Below are positions 15,218 through 23,561 of a stretch of DNA of 64,000 nucleotides, in pieces (position 1 is the stretch's first letter; each line of letters opens with the position of its first letter). Under the pieces are notes generated by a model. The model saw only the letters and a program-made list of their open reading frames with translations, made no database searches and had not been told where the DNA came from. The position numbers and the translations under genes were made by a program. Source of the DNA: SVFI01 sp045535935. Lineage in GTDB: Bacteria > Bacillota > Clostridia > Lachnospirales > Lachnospiraceae. Location: assembly GCA_045535935.1 (NCBI GenBank), contig JAZSMO010000030.1, positions 1 through 64,000 on the forward strand. The letters are read 5' to 3'.

Positions 15218-16696
15218 ATGAAAAAAACAAAAAAACCCGTGTGTTGCATCCTGTCGGTTATCTTCTATCTTTTAAGCAGCATTTCAGCTTTTGCAACCAC
15301 TCTTGACTATGAGGAGGCTGCGGCCAGAAGACTTGCCCTCCCCGTTGAAACCAATGAAATATCAAGCTGGCCGTCCGGTCCTGTGGTCGGTGCTGAAAGT
15401 GCAATCCTCATGGATGCTGACACGGGAACTGTTCTTTATGCTAAAAATATACATGCACGATTATATCCTGCAAGTACTACCAAAATTTTGACAACTCTTG
15501 TAGCCATTGAAAATTCCAAGTTAAATGAGATGGTAAATTTTTCTACAGAGGCGGTATTCAGTATTGAGCGTGGTTCCTCCAATATGGGAATGGATGTAGG
15601 ACAATCCATTACAATGGAACAGTGTCTATACGGAATTTTGGTATATTCTGCAAACGAAGTAGCAAATGCAGTAGGAGAACATATTGCCGGAGGTATTGAT
15701 GGCTTTGTCGATATGATGAATGACCGCGCAACAGAGATCGGCTGCGAAAACTCCCATTTTGTGACAACTAACGGGCTTCATGACGACAACCATTATACCA
15801 GCGCTTATGATTTGGCTCTTATTGCTAAAGAATTTTTTAAGAATGAAACTTTAGCCAAGATTTCCGGTACGAGATATTACAAAATAGAACCAACCAACAC
15901 ACAACCTGACCTAATCGAACTGTATACACACAATGCCCTTACAAACGGTAAATATACCTGCGAAGGCTACATTGGCGGAAAGACCGGTTACACCTCCATC
16001 GCTCGCCAGACGTTGGTTACCTGTGCGGAACAAAACGGAATGAAGCTGATCTGCGTCGTCATGAAAGAGGATTCTCCGACACAATACACAGACTCGATTG
16101 CTCTGTTTGATTACGGATTTCAAAATTTCAAAAAAGTTAATGTTTCCGAAAATGAAAAGAACTATATTGTTTCCGACTCCGATTTTTTTGAAAATAACAA
16201 TGTCATGTTTGGAAAAAATGAAACTCTGATTTCCATAAATAAAGACGACCATATCGTCGTCCCTAAAAATGTGGCTTTTGAAAATTTAAAATCCGAACTC
16301 ATCTATGACAGTTCCGGAAAAGATGATTCCGCTGTGGCAACCATTCAATATTATTATGAAAATATTCCGATAGGAACTGCCAACGTACAAATTGACACAG
16401 ATAATAACTATTCTTACGATTTTGAATCACCGGCCATTGCAACTCAGGTTCCGGAAGATAATTCAAAAAATGTTATTTTTATTAATGTTGTAAAAATAAT
16501 TCTGATTCTGCTCTGCATCATCGCAGGTTTGGCGGTTATTATACTTTTTTTCAATCTTTTAAAAAGCTACAACTTCTTCAAAAAACGTCGTAGAAAAAGT
16601 ATGTTTCACAAAAGCCGCTGGCAACAGTTGAAAGAATGGTTCATAAATAAATGGCAAAATCGCAGAAGAAGTCGAAGAAGTCGGAGAAAACGATAA
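15218..16696 (+). CDS. D-alanyl-D-alanine carboxypeptidase (PBP5/DacA family), membrane-anchored
   Basis: This 492-residue protein carries an N-terminal signal peptide and a penicillin-binding S11 peptidase domain with all three active-site motifs: PASTTKI (SxxK), SANEVAN (SxN) and GGKTGYTS (KTG). It should trim the terminal D-Ala from peptidoglycan stem peptides outside the cell. A C-terminal transmembrane helix near residues 430-455 is followed by a strongly basic cytosolic tail rich in Arg and Lys, ending RSRRKR. The ATG at 15218 follows CGAGGAAAATTT. The stop lies inside a perfect palindrome shared with the converging exonuclease gene. Confidence 0.92.
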   Translation: MKKTKKPVCCILSVIFYLLSSISAFATTLDYEEAAARRLALPVETNEISSWPSGPVVGAESAILMDADTGTVLYAKNIHARLYPASTTKILTTLVAIENSKLNEMVNFSTEAVFSIERGSSNMGMDVGQSITMEQCLYGILVYSANEVANAVGEHIAGGIDGFVDMMNDRATEIGCENSHFVTTNGLHDDNHYTSAYDLALIAKEFFKNETLAKISGTRYYKIEPTNTQPDLIELYTHNALTNGKYTCEGYIGGKTGYTSIARQTLVTCAEQNGMKLICVVMKEDSPTQYTDSIALFDYGFQNFKKVNVSENEKNYIVSDSDFFENNNVMFGKNETLISINKDDHIVVPKNVAFENLKSELIYDSSGKDDSAVATIQYYYENIPIGTANVQIDTDNNYSYDFESPAIATQVPEDNSKNVIFINVVKIILILLCIIAGLAVIILFFNLLKSYNFFKKRRRKSMFHKSRWQQLKEWFINKWQNRRRSRRSRRKR

Positions 16697-16713
16697 AATT
16701 TATCGTTTTCTCC
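16683..16713. terminator. Bidirectional terminator spanning two convergent stop codons
   Basis: A perfect palindrome, GGAGAAAACGATAAA and its reverse complement around a single central A, covers the last codons of the carboxypeptidase and of the exonuclease gene. It forms a 12-bp stem (GGAGAAAACGAT) with a 7-base loop AAAATTT and T-rich flanks. Because of the symmetry both proteins end in RRKR-stop. Confidence 0.85.
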
Positions 16714-17665
16714 TCTTTATTTGTCTTTGCAATTTTGCGTGTTCTCTTTTTTCCGCAATGAGATTTTTCTCCTCCTCGGAAATCAGCTTCAAAGTTTTTA
16801 TTACATAAACAGCTTCACTGTCTAAAGCACTCTGAAATCCCTTGCGCACACGTATCTTTCCTTTAAGGTAACCATGCTTATCACAATAAGACACGCTGTA
16901 ATAATGTTTTCCGTTCGGAGTAAACCATTTGATTTTACGCTTCGCATTTTTATCACAAATATAGCATCTTGTTGACAATACTTCCCTATCTGAAATTGCT
17001 GTTTTCTTATCTTCAAATTCCCGGAAAATATATTTGGCATAGCTCGGAAAAATTTTTTGTACTTCATCTTCCTTGGAAGACGGAAGATGAAACACATCAA
17101 AAGAGCAATATTCTTCTGTATCTGTCGGTATTTTCTGCAACACCTTTGCTGTGTAATACGCATCACTGAATGCGCGATGAAAAGGAATATCCTTTTCAAT
17201 GGAAAGTGTATCTATCGCATACTCCAATGCTCGCCGATTTTTCTTATTCTCTTCAAAAGCAATACTGAACAGCTTTTGTATATCAAGAAAACATATTGGC
17301 TCATCGGCCAAAGGATCCATGTCATAATACCGCATATTTCGCTGCAATTCCAAAAGATCCAAAGCACCCCAGGTACAGAAAATATAATCTTCTCCACACC
17401 ATTTTAAAAACATCTCCATTGCATCTTTAAAAGAAAGACCTCCCTTGAGATCTCTCATATGGATATGCATCATATTCTGTGTAATGTGATGAATATTTTT
17501 ATAAATCGAAGGTTTGATCAGCTGATGAAATTCACCAATCACGTTTTTATTTTCATCCAGCTTCATTGCGCCGATTTCAATAATTTCAAAAGGCACAGCT
17601 TCATTGCGACCTTGTTTCCCTTCTCTGCCTTGATTCCATTCTAAATCGAAAACTATATAGTTCAT
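16700..17665 (-). CDS. DEDDh-family 3'-5' exonuclease
   Basis: This 321-residue protein has an N-terminal exonuclease domain of the DnaQ/KapD type. It shows FDLEWNQG (first Asp and Glu), a central WGALDLLELQRN Asp, and HRAFSDAYYTAKVLQ (His and last Asp), the DEDDh set needed for two-metal catalysis. The C-terminal ~110 residues contain a possible metal-binding region (CYICDKN and CDKHGY) and a basic tail, which suggests nucleic-acid binding. Substrate (RNA or DNA) is not determined. It converges with the carboxypeptidase gene. Confidence 0.85.
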   Translation of the reverse strand: MNYIVFDLEWNQGREGKQGRNEAVPFEIIEIGAMKLDENKNVIGEFHQLIKPSIYKNIHHITQNMMHIHMRDLKGGLSFKDAMEMFLKWCGEDYIFCTWGALDLLELQRNMRYYDMDPLADEPICFLDIQKLFSIAFEENKKNRRALEYAIDTLSIEKDIPFHRAFSDAYYTAKVLQKIPTDTEEYCSFDVFHLPSSKEDEVQKIFPSYAKYIFREFEDKKTAISDREVLSTRCYICDKNAKRKIKWFTPNGKHYYSVSYCDKHGYLKGKIRVRKGFQSALDSEAVYVIKTLKLISEEEKNLIAEKREHAKLQRQIKRRKR

Positions 17666-17702
17666 TGAAATCCCACTTATCCTTCAGTGCTTTATAAAAT
17701 AG

Positions 17703-17774
17703 CGTCCCCGGAGGGAATCGAACCCCCAACTGCCCCTTAGGAGGGGGCTGTTATATCCATTTAACTACGGAGAC
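17703..17774 (-). tRNA. tRNA-Arg (anticodon CCU)
   Basis: The minus strand folds into a standard cloverleaf: acceptor GTCTCCG/CGGGGAC with one G-T pair and discriminator G, anticodon stem GCCCC/GGGGC with loop CTCCTAA (anticodon CCU, reads AGG), and T-arm GGGTTCGATTCCC. CCA is not encoded. It stands between the exonuclease and a DUF3881-like gene. Confidence 0.95.
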
Positions 17775-17780
17775 ATTTAT

Positions 17781-18680
17781 CTAATCAGGAAAATTAATCA
17801 TTCCCTGCATCCAGATAACACCCTTAAACCTGCGTCCGATTTGAGGTTCCCCTACGAGATCCTCTACATTAATGCTTACATCGAAATACAAATCATTACA
17901 ATTTATTGTCATTTGACAAAGTCTTTCCTTTGTCATCTCATTGGTCACATATTCAAAATCAACAATCTCTCCGAGGATCGAATACTGGTCACATTCTACA
18001 CCATATGGCATAAAATATGTATCTACTAAAGTATATACATCCTGCTTCAATATTTTCCTCGATATACTTGAATATGTGTCAAGATCTTCCAAAGTCAGAC
18101 TTTCCATCGCCTGCTCATCGCCCTGTTTTGCTGCAGTGAGAAGACGACTTCGATTGACTTTATCCTTTTTTATTTTTTTTAAATCCTGCTCGTCCTTTTT
18201 GATTGGTAACAAAATTCTACCATCCACGGAAAGAGCGCTGAGAATAAGTGACGTTCCTTTTATGGGAAGTCTTCCTGCATTCTTAATTTTAAGATAAGCA
18301 ATGATATTCTGCAGATAAAAGATCAAAGACACTCCTACTTTGATATCATCGCACACTCCTGCATAAGATTCCTTTTCCGCATGTCTTTCAATCGATATAT
18401 CTTCGTAAGAGCTAATTTGAATTCCACGAAGATAAGGAAAATAATAATCAAAAATAAACTGATTGTCCTCGTTGTACTCTCCGCGGACAATAATTCCTGT
18501 ATTCTTGGCAAATTCTTTGCTGTATTCGGAAAACATGACATCTGTGTCATCTATTGATGTATATTTTTTTTCGTCTGCATTTCTGATAATATAAGCAAGC
18601 AATTCATTTACTTCACTTCTATTTTTCAGCCGGCTAAAACCTATTGCACGTAAATATCTGTGCAAAGAATTCACCTCCAA
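17781..18680 (-). CDS. DUF3881-like conserved hypothetical protein
   Basis: A 299-residue soluble protein beginning MEVNSLHRYLRAIGFS. The N-terminal HRYLRAIGFS block and overall length resemble a family recorded as DUF3881, found mainly in Lachnospiraceae; this is recognition from memory. It contains a Lys-rich central stretch (KKDEQDLKKIKKDKVNRSR) and a C-terminal beta-rich region ending IGRRFKGVIWMQGMINFPD. No signal peptide or membrane segment. It starts 5 bp after the serS stop, so both are probably in one transcript. Function unknown. Confidence 0.8.
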   Translation of the reverse strand: MEVNSLHRYLRAIGFSRLKNRSEVNELLAYIIRNADEKKYTSIDDTDVMFSEYSKEFAKNTGIIVRGEYNEDNQFIFDYYFPYLRGIQISSYEDISIERHAEKESYAGVCDDIKVGVSLIFYLQNIIAYLKIKNAGRLPIKGTSLILSALSVDGRILLPIKKDEQDLKKIKKDKVNRSRLLTAAKQGDEQAMESLTLEDLDTYSSISRKILKQDVYTLVDTYFMPYGVECDQYSILGEIVDFEYVTNEMTKERLCQMTINCNDLYFDVSINVEDLVGEPQIGRRFKGVIWMQGMINFPD

Positions 18681-18685
18681 TAATT

Positions 18686-19966
18686 CTATCGAATTTCTTC
18701 TTTTCCGCCCATGTATGGTCTGAGTACTTCCGGAATTGCAACAGAACCATCTTCTCTTAGGTTGTTCTCCAGGAATGCAATAAGCATACGAGGCGGCGCA
18801 ACTACCGTATTATTTAATGTATGCGCAAAATACTTGTTTCCATCCTCGCCTTTTACACGGATTTTTAATCTTCTTGCCTGTGCATCACCAAGGTTCGAAC
18901 AGCTTCCTACTTCAAAATATTTCTTCTGTCTCGGTGACCATGCTTCCACATCGAAAGATTTCACTTTAAGATCAGCTAAGTCTCCGGAACAACATTCGAT
19001 GGTACGAACCGGGATATCAAGGCTACGGAATAGATCAACTGTATTCTGCCATAACTTTTCAAACCACATCGGGGACTCTTCCGGTTTGCAGACTACGATC
19101 ATCTCCTGTTTTTCAAACTGATGAATTCTGTATACGCCGCGTTCCTCAATACCATGCGCACCTTTTTCTTTTCTAAAGCAAGGTGAATAACTGGTAAGTG
19201 TCTGAGGAAGCTTCTCTTCTGGAACAATGGTATCAATAAATTTACCAATCATAGAATGCTCACTCGTACCGATGAGATATAAATCTTCTCCTTCTATTTT
19301 GTACATCATTGCATCCATTTCCGCAAAACTCATTACACCTGTTACCACATTGCTGCGAATCATGAAAGGAGGAATACAGTAAGTAAATCCTCGATCGATC
19401 ATAAAATCTCTCGCATATGCCAAAATAGCAGAATGAAGTCTGGCAACATCACCCATCAGGTAATAAAAACCGTTACCTGCTACTTTACCTGCACTGTCAA
19501 GATCAATGCCATTGAATTTTTCCATAATCTCTGTATGATATGGAACATCAAATTCCGGAACAACCGGATCGCCGTATTTCTTGATTTCTACATTTTCACT
19601 GTCGTCCTTACCAATCGGAACAGACGGATCAATAATATTCGGAATGATAAGCATGATATTCATAATCTTCTCATCCAATTCTTTTTCTAATTTTTCAAGT
19701 TCCGCAAGACGGCTTGCAGACTCTGCTACTTTTTTCTTAACTTCCTCTGCTTCCTCTTTCTTACCCTGCGCCATCAATGCACCGATTTCTTTTGAAATTT
19801 TATTTCTGTTTGCGCGAAGACTGTCTGCTTCCTGCTGCGCATCTCTCTTTTTCTGATCCAGATCGATCACTTCATCTACAAGAGGAAGCTTATCCATCTG
19901 AAATTTATTTTCGATATTTTTCTTTACAATATCCGGGTTCTCTCTTAAAAATTTAATGTCTAACAT
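18686..19966 (-). CDS. serS: Serine--tRNA ligase
   Basis: A 426-residue class II aminoacyl-tRNA synthetase. The N-terminal ~110 residues form the long antiparallel coiled coil that grips the tRNA-Ser variable arm. Motif 2 appears as CFRKEKGAHGIEERGVYRIHQFEKQEM, and motif 3 as GNKYFAHTLNNTVVAPPRMLIAFLEN. The serine-binding TSEHS is present. No T-box is visible upstream, unlike tyrS. Confidence 0.96.
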   Translation of the reverse strand: MLDIKFLRENPDIVKKNIENKFQMDKLPLVDEVIDLDQKKRDAQQEADSLRANRNKISKEIGALMAQGKKEEAEEVKKKVAESASRLAELEKLEKELDEKIMNIMLIIPNIIDPSVPIGKDDSENVEIKKYGDPVVPEFDVPYHTEIMEKFNGIDLDSAGKVAGNGFYYLMGDVARLHSAILAYARDFMIDRGFTYCIPPFMIRSNVVTGVMSFAEMDAMMYKIEGEDLYLIGTSEHSMIGKFIDTIVPEEKLPQTLTSYSPCFRKEKGAHGIEERGVYRIHQFEKQEMIVVCKPEESPMWFEKLWQNTVDLFRSLDIPVRTIECCSGDLADLKVKSFDVEAWSPRQKKYFEVGSCSNLGDAQARRLKIRVKGEDGNKYFAHTLNNTVVAPPRMLIAFLENNLREDGSVAIPEVLRPYMGGKEEIR

Positions 19967-19984
19967 AGTTCTGTCTCCTTATAT

Positions 19985-20521
19985 TTATTTTCCTGTTTTC
20001 TTTGATAAAAATTCATGGTTCATAGCCATATCAAGAGCTTTCTGCTCTTCTTCCCCAAGAGAAATTTCGCACTCTCCCTCTTTGATCTCTTTAATATAGG
20101 AATAACAACCATCCGTACTATGAACTGAATTCATAACAAAACCATTGTTGTTCTCATCCAAAAGTGCAAGGCAAAAACTTAATTTGCCGCCCATCTGCTT
20201 AAACGCATCATACTTCACAACGCCGACTTTCTGAAATACTGTTTGAAGTCGTTTGTATATATGCTTGATTTCTTTACCGTTCTTTGCTGTTTCATTCTTC
20301 AAAAAATCTATATCCTGAAACAAACCGGAAATTTCTTCTTCCATACTTTTTGCATCACTACCACACATAAATGCTTCATATCTTTTCTTCAGTTTTGACT
20401 GCTTTGACATTGTCACAATCAACATAATCGATAAAATAAAAATGATCGCAGCAAAACCGATAATGAAATAACCGATATCAACAGTTCCGAGACCAATACT
20501 ATTTAAAAGATTGCTTGTCAT
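19985..20521 (-). CDS. DUF4446-like membrane-anchored protein
   Basis: A 178-residue protein with one N-terminal transmembrane helix (IGYFIIGFAAIIFILSIMLIV), a coiled-coil-prone middle and a C-terminal conserved domain (VGVVKYDAFKQMGGKLSFCLALLDENNNGFVMNS). This matches a family found next to parA/parB in many Clostridia (DUF4446, from memory). It lies directly downstream of parB. Function unknown. Confidence 0.82.
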   Translation of the reverse strand: MTSNLLNSIGLGTVDIGYFIIGFAAIIFILSIMLIVTMSKQSKLKKRYEAFMCGSDAKSMEEEISGLFQDIDFLKNETAKNGKEIKHIYKRLQTVFQKVGVVKYDAFKQMGGKLSFCLALLDENNNGFVMNSVHSTDGCYSYIKEIKEGECEISLGEEEQKALDMAMNHEFLSKKTGK

Positions 20522-20549
20522 TCGTAGACCTCCGTTTGTTTTTTATTTC

Positions 20550-21434
20550 CTATTTTATCTGGGCAAGAATTCTATCCAGTTCATCGTGTGAATAAAATTC
20601 AATTTCAATTTTGCCACTTCCGTTTTCCTTCGGTACCACATTTACCTTTGTACCCAATTTCACTTTCAACTTTTCACTGATATCCTGATAGATAACCTGA
20701 AGATTCTCATCAATTTCTTTATCTTTTTTTACTTTTGCAGGCTTACCGATATTCTTTACCAGTTTTTCTACTTCTCGCACGCTGAGCTTTTCATCAAAAA
20801 TTCTCTGTGCAAGTAAGTATTGTTGCTCCGGATCGGAAACTGCAAGAAGAGCTCTCGCATGACCTGTTGTAATCATTTCATCGATGATCATTCTCTGAAC
20901 ATCATCCGAAAGTTTTAACAGACGCATGGAATTAGTTACAGCAGTTCTGCTCTTAGAAACTCTTTCAGCCACCTCATCCTGTTTGAGATTAAATTCTTCT
21001 AAAAGTTTCTTATAAGCAAGCGCTTCTTCAATCGGGTTGAGGCCTTCTCTCTGAATATTCTCAATCAGAGCAATTTCAACAATTTCCTGCTCTGTCAAAT
21101 TTTTAATAATAACAGGAACTTCTTTTAATCCCGCCAGTTTAGCTGCACGCCATCTTCTTTCGCCGGCGATGATTTCATAATAATCTTTTCTGTCTTGAAC
21201 CAAAATCGGTTGAAGCAATCCATATTGTTTGATGGATTCTGCTAATTCTAACAATGCGTCCTCATCAAAATTTTTACGTGGCTGCTCTCTGTTCGGCTCT
21301 ACTTTTGTTATCTTTACTAATGTTTCCGGTCCTTTTTCTGTCGTTTCCACAACTTCTTTCTTTATCGGTTTACTACCGGAAGCCGGTATTAAAGTATCTA
21401 AACCTCTTCCTAAACCTTTTGCTTTCCCCGCCAT
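20550..21434 (-). CDS. parB: Chromosome-partitioning protein ParB (Spo0J)
   Basis: This 294-residue CTP-dependent DNA clamp loads at parS and spreads on DNA to help segregate origins and recruit SMC. The start KAKGLGRGLDTLIP contains the ParA-stimulating basic segment, IAGERRWRAAKLAGL is the CTP/arginine box, and SKSRTAVTNSMRLLKL is the parS-reading helix-turn-helix. The C-terminal dimer domain is present. The ATG at 21434 lies within the parA stop region. Its binding sites are visible at 22424 and 22474. Confidence 0.95.
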   Translation of the reverse strand: MAGKAKGLGRGLDTLIPASGSKPIKKEVVETTEKGPETLVKITKVEPNREQPRKNFDEDALLELAESIKQYGLLQPILVQDRKDYYEIIAGERRWRAAKLAGLKEVPVIIKNLTEQEIVEIALIENIQREGLNPIEEALAYKKLLEEFNLKQDEVAERVSKSRTAVTNSMRLLKLSDDVQRMIIDEMITTGHARALLAVSDPEQQYLLAQRIFDEKLSVREVEKLVKNIGKPAKVKKDKEIDENLQVIYQDISEKLKVKLGTKVNVVPKENGSGKIEIEFYSHDELDRILAQIK

Positions 21435-21435
21435 C

Positions 21436-22203
21436 TTACGCATCCTTTCTGTTAATTACTTCATCTGCTAATTTTCTGTAACTATCTGCACCAGTTGATT
21501 TCGGGTCATAAACAGTGATAGGCATTCCGTAACTTGGTGCTTCTGCTAAACGAATATTTCTTGGAATGACTGTTTCGCATATATTTTCATGTAAATTCTG
21601 TTTTACATTCTCTACTACCTGCATAGAAAGATTTGTTCTGGAATCATACATTGTAAATACGACACCTTCCATAGAAAGATCCGGATTTAATCTTTCTTTA
21701 ATGAGATTTACCGTATGTATCAACTGACTTAATCCTTCCAACGCATAAAACTCACACTGGATTGGAACAAGAACCGAATCCGCTGTCGTCATCGCATTGA
21801 TTGTCAACATACTAAGTGAAGGAGGACAATCAATAATAATGTAATCATAATCATCCTTCACAAAATCCACTTCATTCTTTAATATAAATTCTTTTTTATC
21901 AATACCGATTAATTCAATTTCTGCAGCTGCTAAATTTACATTGGATGGTAAAACAGATACATTTGGTATCGCATCTTTTATAATACAATCAAAAATAGAA
22001 CATTCTCCTAAGATAAGTTCATATACGGTATCGTCTAAATCATTTTTATCAATTCCAAATCCGCTGGTTGTATTTCCCTGTGGATCTGTATCAATAACCA
22101 ATACCTTTTTTCCTTTTTCAGCTAAACATGCTGATAAGTTAATAGAAGTAGTTGTTTTTCCTACTCCTCCTTTTTGGTTTGCTACTGCAATAATTCTTCC
22201 CAT
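21436..22203 (-). CDS. parA: Chromosome-partitioning ATPase ParA (Soj)
   Basis: A 255-residue ParA/MinD-type ATPase. It has the deviant Walker A box QKGGVGKTTTSINLSACLA, Walker A' DTDPQGNTTSGFG, and Walker B YDYIIIDCPPSL. It is the partner of ParB in origin segregation and, in relatives, modulates DnaA. It overlaps the parB start. A 7-bp hairpin, TGTCAGG/CCTGACA (22216-22236), lies immediately before its GGAGG ribosome-binding site. Confidence 0.95.
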   Translation of the reverse strand: MGRIIAVANQKGGVGKTTTSINLSACLAEKGKKVLVIDTDPQGNTTSGFGIDKNDLDDTVYELILGECSIFDCIIKDAIPNVSVLPSNVNLAAAEIELIGIDKKEFILKNEVDFVKDDYDYIIIDCPPSLSMLTINAMTTADSVLVPIQCEFYALEGLSQLIHTVNLIKERLNPDLSMEGVVFTMYDSRTNLSMQVVENVKQNLHENICETVIPRNIRLAEAPSYGMPITVYDPKSTGADSYRKLADEVINRKDA

Positions 22204-22423
22204 ATGTTATCCTCCTGTCAGGTACTTCTCCTGACACATTTCTTTTTCTCTCGCATACGAAATGATTATATCACTATTCTATATTTTTATCTATAATAGA
22301 TTTATCTTTTTCTATATTATCATTCAACCACAATATCTAGTTTTTACTCCTAATTTAGCAAAATGTTTCACGGTTTCTGTATAAAAATGTTTCACGGAAA
22401 CTGGCACAATATTTTGGGGTAAA

Positions 22424-22439
22424 TGTTTCACGTGAAACA
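22424..22439. promoter_or_regulatory. parS site 1
   Basis: TGTTTCACGTGAAACA, an exact match to the 16-bp parS consensus bound by ParB/Spo0J in Firmicutes. Two half-like copies, TGTTTCACGG, lie just to the left at 22364 and 22388; the second, TGTTTCACGGAAACT, is one base short of a full site. Confidence 0.95.
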
Positions 22440-22473
22440 TTATCTTGATTTGTTTTTTAATTTTATAGAGTAA

Positions 22474-22489
22474 TGTTTCACGTGAAACA
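22474..22489. promoter_or_regulatory. parS site 2
   Basis: A second exact TGTTTCACGTGAAACA, 50 bp from the first site centre to centre. It lies upstream of both the parA-parB operon and the divergent hydrolase gene, so ParB loading could also influence these promoters. Confidence 0.95.
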
Positions 22490-22536
22490 TTTTAAAAAAT
22501 AATCTATATTTTGTATCTTCTACCTATATATAATAA

Positions 22537-22565
22537 TTGAGTTTTTGAACATAATAAGGTAAAAT
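22537..22565 (+). promoter_or_regulatory. Candidate promoter of the alpha/beta hydrolase gene
   Basis: TTGAGT, a 17-bp spacer and TAAAAT precede the hydrolase start by about 35 bp. The region is very AT-rich, so chance matches are likely, but spacing and position fit. GAAAGGGGAT serves as the ribosome-binding site. Confidence 0.55.
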
Positions 22566-22599
22566 AATAGAAAGCTTAAATATAGAAAGGGGATAAACT

Positions 22600-23544
22600 A
22601 TGAAAAAAGTAATAAAAACCATTGCATGGCTGACAGTTACAACAGCTGGAGCAATTCATATAATTAATCGAATTAACTTTTCTATGCATACGGTAAAAGA
22701 ACATGCTATAAAAAATAATACTCATGATTATGAATGGAGATTTGGTAAAATACATTATATAAAAAAGGGATCCGGTAATCCAATTCTTCTAATTCATAAT
22801 TTAACTCCGGGAAGTTCTTCTTATGAATTCAATTCTATGATTGATACATTATCTGAAACAAATGAAGTTTATGCTATCGATTTGTTAGGATACGGATTAT
22901 CAGAAAAATGTAATATGACATATACAAATTATTTGTATGTTCAGTTAGTAACAGATTTCATTAAAACCGTAATCGGAAAAAAGACAACAATTATTACATC
23001 CGGTGATTCATCCTCTATTGCAGTTATGACTTGTCACAATGATCCGGATGTAGTAAATAATCTGATATTTATAAATCCACAAAGTTTATACCAGGCAAAT
23101 AAGATTCCGACAAAACAAACTAAATTATTAAAATGGCTTATCGATACACCGATCATTGGAACTCTTGTTTATAATATGCAGACAAGCAAAAATATGATTG
23201 AAGAAGCTTTTAAAGAAAACTATTATTGTGATCCTGCTCTAGTGGACGAAAAGGATATTGAAGCATATTGTGAAGCCGCACATTTAAATAACTACAAAGT
23301 CAAATATGCAATCTCAAGTTATCTTGGAAGATATACAAATATTAATATCTTACATGCAATCAAAGAAATCAATAATAGCATTACTATCATCCAAGGTTCA
23401 GAAGTAAATGACAAAGAAACTATATTAGAAAATTATGAATACTATAATAGTGCAATTGAATCAGTAACAATCAGTGACACAAAATTATTACCTCACTTGG
23501 AAAGACCGGACTACACAATAAATACCATAAAGTGCTATATCTAA
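22600..23544 (+). CDS. Alpha/beta-fold hydrolase, probably membrane-anchored
   Basis: This 314-residue protein has a hydrophobic N-terminal segment followed by an alpha/beta-hydrolase domain. It shows NPILLIHNLTPGSSSYEF (oxyanion-hole loop), EVYAIDLLGYGLSEK, the nucleophile elbow ITSGDSSSIAV, and a C-terminal LLPHLERPD supplying the catalytic His. The elbow reads G-D-S-S-S rather than the usual G-x-S-x-G. Substrate unknown. It is oriented against its neighbours and is flanked by parS sites on both sides. Codon use is very AT-rich. Confidence 0.8.
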   Translation: MKKVIKTIAWLTVTTAGAIHIINRINFSMHTVKEHAIKNNTHDYEWRFGKIHYIKKGSGNPILLIHNLTPGSSSYEFNSMIDTLSETNEVYAIDLLGYGLSEKCNMTYTNYLYVQLVTDFIKTVIGKKTTIITSGDSSSIAVMTCHNDPDVVNNLIFINPQSLYQANKIPTKQTKLLKWLIDTPIIGTLVYNMQTSKNMIEEAFKENYYCDPALVDEKDIEAYCEAAHLNNYKVKYAISSYLGRYTNINILHAIKEINNSITIIQGSEVNDKETILENYEYYNSAIESVTISDTKLLPHLERPDYTINTIKCYI

Positions 23545-23545
23545 T

Positions 23546-23561
23546 TGTTTCATGTGAAACA
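23546..23561. promoter_or_regulatory. parS-like site 3
   Basis: TGTTTCATGTGAAACA differs from the parS consensus by one base (C to T at position 8). It begins immediately after the hydrolase stop codon and touches the left end of the long imperfect palindrome. Single mismatches are tolerated in known parS sites, so ParB binding is likely. Confidence 0.8.
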
